From the NCBI GenBank assembly GCA_033807695.1, contig CM066305.1, positions 3,596,001 through 3,660,000 on the forward strand: a stretch of 64,000 bases of DNA. Reading direction: 5' to 3'. The notes under the pieces were generated by a model. That model was not told the DNA's origin and ran no database searches. It saw only the letters and a list, made by a program, of their open reading frames with translations. This DNA is from Daedaleopsis sinensis. Lineage: Eukaryota > Basidiomycota > Agaricomycetes > Polyporales > Polyporaceae. Below are positions 34,401 to 45,824 of the stretch, piece by piece (the first letter of the stretch is position 1; each line of letters opens with the position of its first letter). The translations under genes were made by a program, and so were the position numbers.

Positions 34401-36027
34401 GAGGGCAGGTGTCAGCGAGTTTAAGCTCTGTCCAAGCTGGGGAGAAGTCGAGGGCCCTGCAAGCAGTGATGCTTAAACAAGTGGATCAATGCGAGGTTGT
34501 TTGCGAGCTCCAGGATTGGCAATCTGTTGACTCTCAGGTGATCGGAAATGAATTCGCATTTGAGGTAGGGCAGATGTACGAGGAGGGGTGATGAGAGTAC
34601 TGCGAGACTCGGAGGCAGACACAGTTGCAAAACTCTGTAGATCGAGTTGATTGCATGTTGTGCAAGGTGGGCAGCTTCAATCTTGGCACTCGAACCAAGC
34701 ATTCATCGGTAATTCCCAGGATGTCTGATGCGTCTGAGCGTCTGACATCCCCAGCACTTGGAGGACCCCCAACTGTGACTTGCTTGGGCAGATGAAGTAC
34801 TGCAAAAGCGAAGGTCAGTAATAGTATAGAGGCCCGTAGAGAATACAACAGGGATGACACTGGACAAACCACGGAGGAGATATCTTCGGTAGGCTCACAG
34901 TGGTGGGCGGCATTGATCCCAGTGATATTTGAATTGTTCTGAGCATTCTTGGGCAGTCACAAAGATGAAAATTGGTGTGCACATTCACATTGATGGTCCA
35001 CAGGATTCTGTAAAGTTTGGTAGCTTCAGCCTGAGTGAGTGAGGAGGAATCACAAATCAGCCAAAATGTCTGACAGCACCCAAATTGATGTCTGAAAAAG
35101 GGCAATCTGATCAGTCTGATGGCATCTGAAATGCATCTGAAAGCGTCTGAAACGTCTGAATCAGACCTTTCAGAACTCTTGAGAATTACTGATGTTATTG
35201 GTGATTTTGACTTTGTCAAAGTAGATATATGATCGGAGAAGGCGAAATGGTGTGCAGATATGTGGACTTTCATGACAGGTACAAGGTGATGCCACCCCCA
35301 TCACATTGAGTAGCAGCAGCATATATGATATCACCATAACGTGGACCTGTCTACGTTAAGATGTGCCAATTCTCTTACCGAGCTTGAGACTTACTGAGAA
35401 CAGCAATAGTGTATTCTTGTCTTGAGGGTGCTGGATTGCACTTACTGACCTTTTTTCAGCACAATCCATGAAAGGTCATGAAAGTCAATTGATGTGGTGG
35501 ACCATGGTAGAGGATGAAGCTGGAGTGGGAACTGGTGCAGTCAGTGCTGTCGCCGAAGGAGGAAGGGCAAGTGTGTGCTGCGATAAATGGGCAAGCACCG
35601 CAACATTGACAAGCTCATAAATTGATGAGAAGATGCTGCAATGACAAAGCATGCACTGGAATAGGTAAAACATCTTTCTGGAAGAGTCGAACATGGAGAG
35701 CAGGAACAAGACCGTGAGAGACACCAGGACCATTCTCGCGATGTGTGTAAGCGACACTGGATAGCAGGATATGCAGTAATTGACTTACTGAGATAGGAAT
35801 AACTGCGATCTGAACCTTGGTAATAACTTGAACCACTGCAGGAGTAGTAGTTGTCCTCGTTGTCGAACTAGCCTGGCACGAAGTTGCACCTCTGGTGCCA
35901 GTTGCAGTATTTGCCTGGGCATGCTGAGGGAGATTTCAAATAGCACTTGCCCACCTTTGAGCAGAGACATTGCATGTGTTTACAAAGGAAGGGGCGAATG
36001 GAGTAATGTGAGGGACCTGGCTAAGTG
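34401..36027. other. Unassigned stretch with a hydrophobic open frame
   Basis: A minus frame at 35757-35485 (IARMVLVSLTVLFLLSMFDS, then LFQCMLCHCSIFSSIYELVN) is hydrophobic, like a membrane segment, and has a possible upstream exon (TTTTPAVVQVITKVQIAVIP) ending at a GTAAGT near 35790. Around 35090-35170 there is a run of TCTGA-type pentamers. No family recognised. Confidence 0.25.
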
Positions 36028-36035
36028 GAATAGAC

Positions 36036-36884
36036 TAAGGCTGAACACGGATCGATCCGTAGGTTATCCGGACCCGGACCTACAGGTCAGAGGGGTCCCT
36101 CGGGGTCCTACCTAGACCCGGAAAGATCCGATCCGGTGCTTGATCTGGATCCGGACGATCCGGATCCGGTACCTACAGGTCGACCTGCGGAGGGATATGC
36201 GAAATGATATACCAGGGGTGTTTCGTAAGATGATCCTCTCGTCTTTTGCACGTAGGTACCCGCACTCCGTAAGCACACAATGAACCCAGTATCGTGAGAA
36301 TCGATTCATAATTGACCGAGATATGGGGCAATCATTTAACGCTTCCCAAGCGGTTATGCGGTTTTACTATATTGGTCAGTAAATTGCAGATCCTGTACGC
36401 GATTCAGGGAACGAACCTCTCGCTTTTGGACGGTTGATTTGCAGTCCTAAGACGAGCACTGGATAATATTTTGAACATTTATTTGTGCATGAACAATAAT
36501 GCTAGAGGCATAACTTCGATCGGTTTGTCCCGTACAAGGGTGCAGAACGGAGATACACCGTAACATTTATAGAATATCGTTAATCCTACAGATTCAAACG
36601 AACCTTGGCAGACTCGCAGGACGCCTAGTAAGGTAGCATTGGGCAAAATTGCAGGCGGTTCGCACCCGAAATATGTCCTCTGCATATGCCGGATTGCTAT
36701 GTGCGGATCCGCAAAGTTGCGAACATGCGACCTGGATCTGGGACAAAATTGCGAAGGTCTGACCTAGATCCGGGATGATCCGACCCGGCGCTTGATCTGG
36801 ATCCAGAAGACCCGGACCTACAGGTCAAACACCGGGTCAGATCCGGATCTACCTGCGCGTGACCTGATCTATTGTTCAGCCTTA
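36036..36884. mobile_element. Non-autonomous hAT-like element (849 bp)
   Basis: Perfect 12-bp inverted ends TAAGGCTGAACA (36036-36047) and TGTTCAGCCTTA (36873-36884). Flanks GAATAGAC (36028-36035) and TAATAGAC (36885-36892) agree at 7 of 8 bases, as expected of the 8-bp target duplication made by hAT transposases. The inner sides carry related subterminal blocks rich in GATCCGGATC and GGACCTACAGGTC, in opposite orientation (36055-36190 and 36740-36865). No transposase ORF. Confidence 0.7.
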
Positions 36885-36892
36885 TAATAGAC

Positions 36893-37946
36893 TGATCACT
36901 AATGATCATGAATGATCATTAATAATTCCTCGTGAGAGGCAAAATTCTAGTATTTCTGTCCAATACGGACCTTCATACGACCGACTGGGTTCGAGTCTAA
37001 GACCGCCTATATATTGCGCGGTGCAGCATTTGTTGATGCCCGGAGTGTTACGTGTACACTACTAGATATCATCCTTATCCCTCCGTCGTGGATTAAGCCC
37101 CTCGACTCGAAGTGACGGTGTATTGGAGCCTGGGTCCTATGTTGGACAAGTGCGGGTTCCTGTACGGGATAACCCGGAAGTACTTGATGCTGTTGAGGCA
37201 AGATCCAGTATCCAGTAGATATCTTGACAATGTATAAGATGGTGCAGATCCACATCACTTCGCCTTGATGAGATCCAGATGCTCAGTCAGATCTCAGGAC
37301 ACCAACACAGTCTATCCGGAGTGTGTCACAGCTCAGAGTAAATGACAAGAAAATGCGATGATAGATTCAATGCTTCTCGACTCGACTCCTACACTCACAG
37401 AGCAAACCTACAATACACAACTGATTGAGAAGCAGAACAAATAGTACACAGGACATTCAACAAGCATGATCAGCGCTGGTGCCGCGACCGCGAGCACGCT
37501 GAGCACGCGTAACACAAGGACATGGTATGGCAACCTGGACCTGATCATTGTCGGTTCCATCCGTGGCTGCAGCAACATCGACAGCAACAACGACGTCCTC
37601 GCGGGCCTTGGACAAGCTTGCCCTTTCCCTTGCCTTTGGCCGCGGCCCGGCTCGGTGGATGACCTCCGGTTCTCGCTGCAATTTCATTAGTAGTGGCCAC
37701 AATCAAGGGACTGCTACCCTTGTCGAGGGCCCTGGGCACCAGTACAACGGTAGGCTGCGATCCTGAAGGCTCCTGTACATAGTGAGTAAATGACGATACA
37801 ACATTAGTTCAAGACATACCTGCGACTCCAGGGGTTCGATCCTAAATAGTCATATGCAGCAGGGTCTTGTGCAGGAGGGAGAGATTTGTCGAAGACAATA
37901 CCCCGGACATTCTTCTCCTCCAGTGAAGTCACAGCAAACATGGCAG
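36893..37946. other. Non-coding stretch
   Basis: Begins with TGATCA-rich sequence (36893-36930) similar in style to 26150. No gene was recognised; the right part probably contains 3' remains of the minus-strand gene ending near 37947. Confidence 0.35.
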
Positions 37947-39668
37947 CTACGCCATCGACAGCTGCACCTGCGATATCCATGTTGTCTTTCCCATGGCCGC
38001 CCGCGGTACCAAAACCTCATTGCCGCTGTGCCCGTGATCCTTGTGGTTGTTGTTGCCGCCATCTCCCAGATTGTCAGTGTTCGAAGCAGCCTGAGATGGA
38101 CAGTTGAGAACGGCAAAGTTCGCACAACGCATCCGTTCGAGAGGGGAGAGCTGCTCCCTGGGAGCCTTGACGGGATCTGCCTCCTTTGGTGCGTGGGGAG
38201 TGCCCTGAAAGACGAACCTGTTGAATGACTTGACGAGATCTTTCATGGCTGGTCTCTTGTGGTTGTTGAGGAAGAAGGTGTAGTAAGCATCGAAGATGGG
38301 CATCCAGCTGACCTCAAACTTGGCCTCCTCTGATATGAGGTGCCAAAACTAGTACAGGGGTCAAGGGGGTCAGTCAAACAACAGGTAAAGTTCACATTTG
38401 ACTTACCGTGCAAGCCGCAAAACAAATCATGCTGAATGTTACTGCCGTGATGTTCCAGGTTCCAGATAACACCGTTCGACTTTGGACTGGGCTTATGCTT
38501 TGGCTCGAGTGGATGCGGCCCATAGCAGAACACTCGTACAATCTGCAACATACTGGAAGTCAGCGAAGTGTGAACCAGGTGCGTGTGAAGGAACAATACC
38601 ATTGGAAGAGCCGGCTGATAAAAAATCTTCTCGAGGTTGTTTGGATCATCTTCGTCCCGGATCCAGCCAGAAGGGAATATAGCCGGTACAAACGGTTCAT
38701 CCTTGTTGCCCGCCAGCTTGTTGAGGACATTCCGATCGGTGTTGTTCGGGATATGAGAGAGAATGTACTTGCGTGCCGTCCTGACCTTGTCCAGCAGGTG
38801 GCTCTTTTGTTGATTGGCTGTTTTGATGGACTGAAAATTGATAAGTGTTAGTAGATTGATCAGTAGAAACAATGTGACAGCCTACCTCCTTGAGGTTCCT
38901 CTTCACGGCAAGTTTGGGGGCAAGACATTCTGGCAAGAAAAGAAGCATGTCCTTGGCCATGGCATCCTTCTCGCTGTTGTCGTTCTCGTAGTGCATTTCA
39001 GCATTGTCGGCATTAACATGGAGGATGTGGGGCGCGTTCAACCAGCCTAGCATGTCGCGCAACACCCACAGTCGCAATTGAAGAACATAGTTGCAAGCAA
39101 TGTCTCTGATCTTCAACAAGAGCTGACACTCTTCAATGGACAAGCCTGTGTCCTCCATCTTATTGATCTTGCCACCACAGCTTTGGCAGAGGGGAGGAGC
39201 GCCTTCCACGTTGTCGTGCAAGGCTTGAACCTCCTGCTGAAGATTGGAGATCAGCACTTGCGCTTCCCTAACGAACTAAATAACAGTTAGTTTTGAAGGA
39301 AGACACTGCAGTCATACTTACTCACACTAATTAAGTCCTCCGCCGTTACACGTCTAGGTGAAGTCCTCCGCCGTTACATGTCTAGGTGCGATCATCATGA
39401 ACGAGTTGATTCATTCAGGGTTAACACTTGGGGTAATCTTGGCCTTGCCCTTGCCCTTGCCACTGTCTGCAGCCTGCACCTCAGAACGGCCAGATTGGCC
39501 TGCCACTTTTGAATTAGATGTGGCCTTCTTTTTGGGCATGGGGATCTAGACACCATTGTTGTCATCGTCATCTCCTGAGATGTTTAGATCAAACTGTTCC
39601 TCGTCTGAATCTGTGACATTGAAGATATTGTTGTTTCTAACTGGCATGCCGAACACCGGTGGAGCCAT
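37947..39668 (-). pseudogene. Conserved agaricomycete hypothetical protein, decayed
   Basis: Starts MAPPVFGMPVRNNNIFNVTD at 39668 with an acidic stretch, then a TAG near 39549, a basic/Lys-rich segment (MPKKKATSNSK) and a TGA near 39420. A 28-bp tandem duplication follows. After an intron come FVREAQVLISNLQQEVQALH (coiled-coil), LQLRLWVLRDMLGWLNAPHI, an intron, KVRTARKYILSHIPN, IFYQPALPMVLF with LQIVRVFCYGPHPLEPKHKP and GVIWNLE, an intron, and FEVSWMPIFDAYYTFFLNNH. This layout is shared by multi-copy hypothetical proteins of mushrooms, possibly the DUF6698-type group; I am not certain of that name. Function unknown. Two stops and the duplication make it inactive. Confidence 0.5.
39333..39388. 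repeat. 28-bp tandem duplication in coding sequence
   Basis: AAGTCCTCCGCCGTTACACG... at 39333-39360 is repeated at 39361-39388 with one C/T difference. A single copy would leave the frame ...VTAEDLIS before a GTGAGT donor; the extra copy shifts it. Confidence 0.85.
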
Positions 39669-39879
39669 GAGAACCTAGAATAATGTGAAGGTACCTATGT
39701 TAGCAGAGTCACACGACAACTAACACTATCTACTCACCAGCGACTACTGTGTGATGTGGAGCTCACAGCAAAGCAAAACAAGAAAGCGGAAAAGCGGAGC
39801 AACGTGAGTGCCGGGAATCAAGATGCGAGCAAGCAAGTGCGAGGGACGGATAAAGGCGTGAAGCGCAGGGTGTGGGGCA

Positions 39880-40060
39880 ACATGAGTGTGGGGGTAAAGG
39901 CAATGCGAGCACGGGGAGTCGAAAGGTGACGCGAGCGCGGGGAGTTGAAAGGGGGCGCGAGGGCGAGGAGTTGAACCGTGATGCGAGCACGGGAGTGGAA
40001 AAGCGACACGAGCGTGGGAGTGGAAAAGCGACACGAGTGCGGGGGAATGCGCAGACGCAA
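39880..40060. repeat. Minisatellite, GCGAGCACGGGAGTGGAAA-type units
   Basis: Imperfect units of roughly 25-30 bp containing (A/G)CACGAGCG.GGGAGT.GAAA. The long Ser/Pro-rich minus frames over 39744-40357 are by-products of this array. Confidence 0.6.
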
Positions 40061-40777
40061 AGCGCAGGTCGTAGAAGGTGACACAGACACGGCAGATGAG
40101 AACCACACGAGTGCGGGATGATGTAGGATGCAAGTCCAAAGGCGAGCAAAGGCATCAAAGGTGAGCGAAGGTGTTGAAGGCGAGCAAACACAAGTGCGCG
40201 AAGACAACACAGGGAGTTGAGGGAACGTAACTGAGGTGAGCAGAGTAGAGATGCAAGCAAGGGAGGAAGGGACAAACCTCTGGTCACTGCAGACCTTTAT
40301 ACGTGTTCTCCAGCTCCGGAACAGCTGAGTCACAGCCTCGCGGCCAGATGAATTCAACTCATGGACCCTGCAGAAGCAACAAGCAATGATGAGCTTGACA
40401 TCGTTTGCACAGGATCGAGCACGATGTGGTCAATGACGTACGTAGTGAAGTTGAGTGCCCGGACTGTGCCGTGCAACCTCCAAAGCAAGTTCCTGTAGGA
40501 TTCTAGATTATGGACAATGTGAGAAGGATATTCAACACACCAGAGTGTTCCAAGGAGAGTGCGTATGTTAGGAGTCTTGTCGTCCTGGACTGCGTGCGGT
40601 GCAGCTGTCCTCTGATGTTCATGACCGCCTCAATGTCAGAAGCGCAGCTTCGATGGCTGTGGGAAATCCGGGTTCTTCAACAGGTTCGGGTGATGTTGAG
40701 ATGTCCGAGGGAGAGGTCGAAGAGGTCGGAAAACACGAGGGTCGTCAGACACGAGCAATGAGTAGGGAAGGTCGTAT
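40061..40777. other. Non-coding stretch and target of a Gypsy insertion
   Basis: A short plus frame (40599-40774, with GDVEMSEGEVEEVGKHEGRQ) runs up to the LTR at 40778. It could be an exon of a gene hit by the Gypsy element, but no family is recognised. Confidence 0.3.
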
Positions 40778-41022
40778 TGTTAGACTGGGGGCTCGTTGCC
40801 GGTAGGTACACAGTTCAAGTACAGAATACGAGCCGGATCAGATACATGGGAAAGTAAAAAGAGCTGAGAAGATAGACGTGAAACGAGACGAGGGAAGAGT
40901 GAAACGTAACAAAGCAGGAGGAGCGGGTGGTAGTCGCGAGTGGGCAGAGCGCACGAGCGGCAAAGAACCCGCGCTTGCGTAGTCTGTCTGAGAGGTGTCA
41001 GACGCGTGTCTAACTCCTTACA
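40778..41022 (-). repeat. 3' LTR of Ty3/Gypsy element
   Basis: On the minus strand the sequence TGTAAGGAGTTAGACACGCG starts right after a purine-containing CTGGAGGGCGAA downstream of the Pol frame, and ends ...CCCCCAGTCTAACA. TG...CA ends and the position are those of an LTR. The 5' LTR is outside the preserved part. Confidence 0.7.
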
Positions 41023-41087
41023 TTCGCCCTCCAGGGCTCATGGAATGAGTCCTACTCACTAGCGTGTGGCATCCTCTTTTGCAGAGA

Positions 41088-42734
41088 CTAGAAACGAGTC
41101 TGAGACTGGAAATCGTCGTCCTGGTCATCAAGATCGCTGAGATCGAAGAGATTGTTGTCGTTGTCGACCTCCATGACTGCTGGGGCCGGCACCGCAGTGG
41201 GGTTGACATTGCCGCTGGGTGCAGCTCCTGAGCCAGATGGTCCAGCGACTGGGGCGTTTTGGACGTCGGGCTCGACACCGTTTTGAGCTATACAGCAGTC
41301 CTCGAGTTGGCTGACCAAGTCCCGAATGAACGTGACTGGTGAGCACTCACCGGGTGCTGCCTGAATCTCATTCTGACCACCCATACCAGCCTTCTTGTGC
41401 TGCTGGTCTTGTGGGTGCCGTCCTTGTCCCCCACGCCTACCTCTGCGGCGGGGTCCGTCGTCTCCCGACCCCGAAGCAGGATGTGCATGCTCCCTGAGGT
41501 GGTCGGCGAGGGGCGGCATCCGGCCGTCGCAACCACGGTTATGACCTGTTCTGCGGTAGGGACGGGGGCCACGGCCGCGTGCGTGCGAGTCCTTCGATCG
41601 ATGATGCCATCCACGAGGAGCCGGGCCCATCGGCCTGGCGGAAGCCGCATTTTGGATGAGGGTAGTGATCTGAGAGTTGATCGCTGAGTTATGGGAAAGC
41701 AGGGAGTTGAACGTGTCTGCCGTCATCGTCACTCCGGGGATGTTGCCACCCGACGGAAGTGACGGACGTGTTGCAGCCGCGACAAGCTCTGGATATTTGT
41801 AAGGGCATGGGGCATACTTTTGCGACACCTTGAAGATCTCGATATATCCGGCCGGAGGATCGCCCGGGTACCCTGCACGCTTGTCGAGCCACACTCGAAA
41901 GTGGTTAGCGTAGGCCTCCCACCGGACGCAGTCGTCCACGTTGTAGTGGCCTGGAACTGCCAACATGCTGAGTGACGGCAGATGCAGCTGAGCGAGTGAG
42001 AGGTGGAGGGAACGAGCGATAAGGTCGATGTCCTGCTCGTACGTGAGCCTTATAGTCTCTTTACAAAGGTCCTGAAGTTTATTTTTGCAGGAACCAGACT
42101 GACTCATGCTGTCCTGGTGGCTCAAACTAGTGTGCTGCCCGGGTATGGTCACCGCCGCCACCGATAACACTGGTGTCCCAGCTCTGGGTGTGAGTTCTAC
42201 CTCGGGATCGCCGGTGGTCCAGCCAACTTCAAACAACGTGTCTTTCCCCTGTCCGGCATGCGAGACAATCCTATCAACGGCCCATTCTCGTGGACGTTCT
42301 CTGAAACCGGGCAGTTGATGGAACTGTCGGCCTGGAAATCGACAATTGTCGTTAGGGTAATGTGGCCGCAAAAGCAATGCATGGAACGTGTTCGCAATGC
42401 CCCGAGCGCGAAGCTCTTCAGGTAAGTCTAGCCTGTATGTGGCGCCTCTACTAACTTCTCTGGTAATAGCAAACGGCCCAAGGAACTTCGGAGCCAGCTT
42501 ACGGGCACGGCCCTTCGGCAACGAAAGATTCTTTGTAGACAAGTAGACAAGATCTCCGATCACGAACGACGCAGGACGGCAATGCTTATTGGCCTGCACT
42601 ACCTGAGAGGTATGTGCTGCTATGATTGCGTCATGCGCCGCCATAATCACAGCCTTCATTTGCGCAGCGAATCGCTCAACACCCACTAGCTGTGGTAGGA
42701 ATAATGTATCATATACAGGTAGATTGTGTAGCAC
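41088..42734 (-). pseudogene. pol: Ty3/Gypsy Pol C-terminus: integrase end plus long extension
   Basis: Open for 548 codons. The N-terminal part (LVGVERFAAQMKAVIMAAHD, FVIGDLVYLSTKNLSLPKGR, ARKLAPKFLGPFAI, HALLLRPHYPNDNCRFPGRQ, PREWAVDRIVSHAGQGKDTL, FEVGWTTGD) is the C-terminal integrase/GPY-F region and a chromo-like end of agaricomycete Gypsy Pol. The catalytic integrase core, RNase H and reverse transcriptase are missing, truncated near 42734. After the chromo-like part the same frame continues about 320 residues: DSMSQSGSCKNKLQDLCKET, HYNVDDCVRWEAYANHFRVW, an Arg/Gly-rich stretch and an Asp-rich tail (NNLFDLSDLDDQDDDF). Known elements usually stop shortly after the chromo region. The tail may be a fused Gag-like or host-derived piece. 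Confidence 0.8.
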
Positions 42735-43396
42735 CTATTACAACAAATACAGGCAGTGCTCCTGATGTATTACACTCTTATGCCTATATGGGGCGGGGTC
42801 CGGGAGGGGGCTCTGGCGACCGCTCGGCACAGCGGCTGCCTTCCTAACTAGGTCAGTGTGCACGCGTGCACCTGGGCTTTGGGCGGCTACCGTTGGAAAA
42901 GGGTAGAGCGGGTGTCTGGCCTGCCAAATGCGGACGATGCAGAGCGGCCGGGTGCTACTGTGCCTAAATTGGGCCAGTACGCCTGCGCCCTGGGCAGCTA
43001 CCCTTAGGAAAGAGTAGAGCGGGCGTCTGGCCTGCCAAATGCGGTCGATGCAGAGTGGTAGAGGTTGGGTGGGTGTCTGGGCTGCTAAAGGTGTCGCACA
43101 TGAGCACCAGGTTCACCAAAGGCGTCTAAACTACCAAATTGGAGTGCAGCTTGACACACACTAGCTCGTAGCAACTGATTGTCCATTATGCATAGCAGAA
43201 TAGTAGCATACATCAAGCACATGTAGTCTATCCTGCGCGCAGTGCAACAGTAGTGAAGCAAAGAGAGCTGAAAGAGGGACTGCCGGCGCAGGGGGGAGCA
43301 TAGGACGAAAGGACAGAAGGAAAGACCATGGTGACAAACGAGTTGACGAGCCTGACAACGTCGTATACACCCGATGAACATTCTGGCTGAGGTACC
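42735..43396. repeat. Tandem repeat block (about 111-bp unit) and flanking non-coding DNA
   Basis: GTCTGGCCTGCCAAATGCGG occurs at 42914 and 43025 within units of about 111 bp (GGGCGGCTACC...GGGTAGAGCGGG). A third weaker copy begins near 43070. No gene was recognised. Confidence 0.55.
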
Positions 43397-45824
43397 TTAC
43401 CGACGGCGAGGCTTCTTTGCAGCACGCGATGCAGTCTTCCCAACAGTGATGTTGTCACTGTCCTCGTCGTCGATTGATCGTTTACTAAATATGCACATTA
43501 GACACAAATCTAACATATGCGCTTGGTGACTCACCGAGACTCCTCGCTCATTGACGGCAATTGAGTAGCCATCGCCGAGATAACCCACGCTACGTCTGCT
43601 ATAGCAGCTACCCACTGCGCCTCGGTCTGCGTCGTCACAACACCCTTCCACCAACCGAGCGAGAGCAGGACAATCAGCAGACCGTTCTGGCCCGGCTTCC
43701 TCAGCTGCTCCCAATCTCCTTGTCCACCGATCACCAGCGTACCATTGCTATCCAGCTCACGCCAGGGAGGCTGTAAGCCTGTCCACCATTTCCACCACGA
43801 CGTCGCATACTTCACCTCGTCCGCGATTTTTGGCACCTTCGCTAGGTCGCGCCGAAGGCTACGGATCCAGAAGAAGATCTCTTCAGGTCGGTCCTGTGAA
43901 GATAGGCCCTGGGTCTGAAGACATCATCAAGTCAGCATGTGCTCACGTCTAATTATAGGAACATCAACGTACTGAGGTTTTCCACCTGTACGAATGTTCA
44001 AGCACAGTCCACCACTCTAGCGCATGGTTGAACATGGCACCTAAGTTCTTGCCCTCGAGAAAATTGAACGGCCTGCGCAGCCAGGCTGGCCATCCCTCGT
44101 CGTTGACGATGATCGAAGGAAGTCCCCATTCTGGTGGTGGCGCGGTAAAAGTACACCACGCACGAGCAGGGGCAGCGAGCGGAGTGAACGCAGCAGGGGC
44201 AGCAGGGGCAGCAGGAGTACCGAGCGCAGCGGGGCAGGCGGGCGTGGTGGGCGCAGCGGGTGAAGCAGGCGCGGCGGGTGCGGTGGGCGCGGTGGGCATG
44301 GCGGGCATGGCGGGTGAAGCAGGTGTGGCGGACGTGGCAGGCACCACGGGTGAAGCGGACGTGGCGGACGCAGCGGATGTGGCGGGGGCAGCGAGCGGAG
44401 CAGGGGCAGCGGACGTGGCGGGGGCGGTCGAGGGGGGAGTTTGTGACACTTGGACAGTGAGGGCTGGAGACTCGGACGACGTACCACCGGCCTGTGACTC
44501 CTGTCCCTCTTGATGCTGTCTCCCCTCCCTCTCCCTCTCGGCCTTCTCCTTGAGAAGGATTTCCGTGAGCATCATGCCGCGCGCAAATGATAACATGCGC
44601 CCTATCCAGTACAGGCGGACATCACACTCTTCCTGCGTCAGACTGTTCAGATACTCAGTTGACACGACACTCAGGCCGAGATCATTGATGGCTGGGATCG
44701 TAGAGCCTTCCGGGACCTTTTCCCAGACCTTCGGGGCTGTCGACAGCGTTGTGGAGGGCGTGATGGAGGGCTCGGACCGCGCAGTCGACAGCTTGGACCG
44801 CGCAGATGATTGCTCGGGTGATTGTTGGCGGGAGTTGTCGGAAGAGTTGTCGGAAGAGTCGTCAGAAGAGTCTGACAACCATTCGTCGTCGTCAGTCTCC
44901 TCGTTGTCTCGGGCGACTGCCTTGCCCTTGCGTCTGGACTTTCGGGTGGCGGGAGTGGCTTTGGCCTTACCCTTGTTCTTGGACGGCATGACAGTCTTGT
45001 TTTTCGACTTGCGAGTCATAGCAGACTCTTTGTTGCTGCGGCCACTGTCCTTGCGCGCCACGGACTGTGCGGCGGCACGCGGCGTGTCATCCTCTTGAGC
45101 GGATGGAGTGCTGGTGCCCCGGATCGTGGCTTGACGCTCTTCGTACTCTATCGAGTCAACACAGAGCTGTTAGTAAATGTAGGCAAGCAAGTGATAGGAG
45201 CAAGACTGACCTGCAGTCATCGTGAGGTACCAAGTGAAAGAGGCCATGACATCCGTCCGGAATGGTTCCTTCTCGACGAGATGCCAGGGAAGAGGTGTTG
45301 GACCGACACTTCTTCCAGCGGTGATCCTGTAATATGTCCATGGATGTTAGATAGTGCTCGCCTGTCAAAACTAGAGATAGTAGTAATGACTCACACTTTG
45401 AGCTGGAACTCCCGTTGTCCGTCCTTCAATGGAACCCCAGCGAACAACGTCAAGTGAAACCCGGTCTGCTTCCTGAGTCCCTCAAGCAGAGGCTGCACGA
45501 TCTCGGCCATATTGTCACGGCATCTAAGCTCACTTAGCTCTGACAAGTGCGACTCAGACAACAAGAGACTACATACCTCTGTTGAATGTCGGGCGGGTCC
45601 GTGGTGTTCGTTCGCTCAGCTTCCTCCTCCGCGGCTGCGAGGTCCGCGAGATGAAGCTCCTCCGCCTCCGCCTCCAGCACCGCACGGTACTCTTCAGTCT
45701 CGTTCTTGAGCATCTCGCACGCGATTTTGGACCGGAAGGAGAGGCGATACTTGCTGTCCATGCCGGCTTCGGCCCAGCGCATGGCAAACTCCGCATCGAT
45801 TTCAGGGCCCTTCTTGGTCATGTA

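Noticed and set aside
35090..35170. TCTGA-rich run as a CRISPR-like or telomeric array
   Set aside because: Units are irregular pentamers without spacers; organism is a eukaryote and no telomere repeat type fits.
36985..37005. GGGTTCGAGTCT, like a tRNA B box
   Set aside because: No matching A box or acceptor stem pairing at tRNA distance; the same applies to GGGTTCGATCC near 37830.
39744..40357. Ser/Pro-rich minus-strand proteins of up to 179 residues
   Set aside because: They follow a minisatellite with repeated GCGAGCACGGGAG units in all frames; no domain.
44028..44513. Gly/Ala-rich plus-strand protein
   Set aside because: It is the complement of the Pro/Ala repeat inside family A copy 2.
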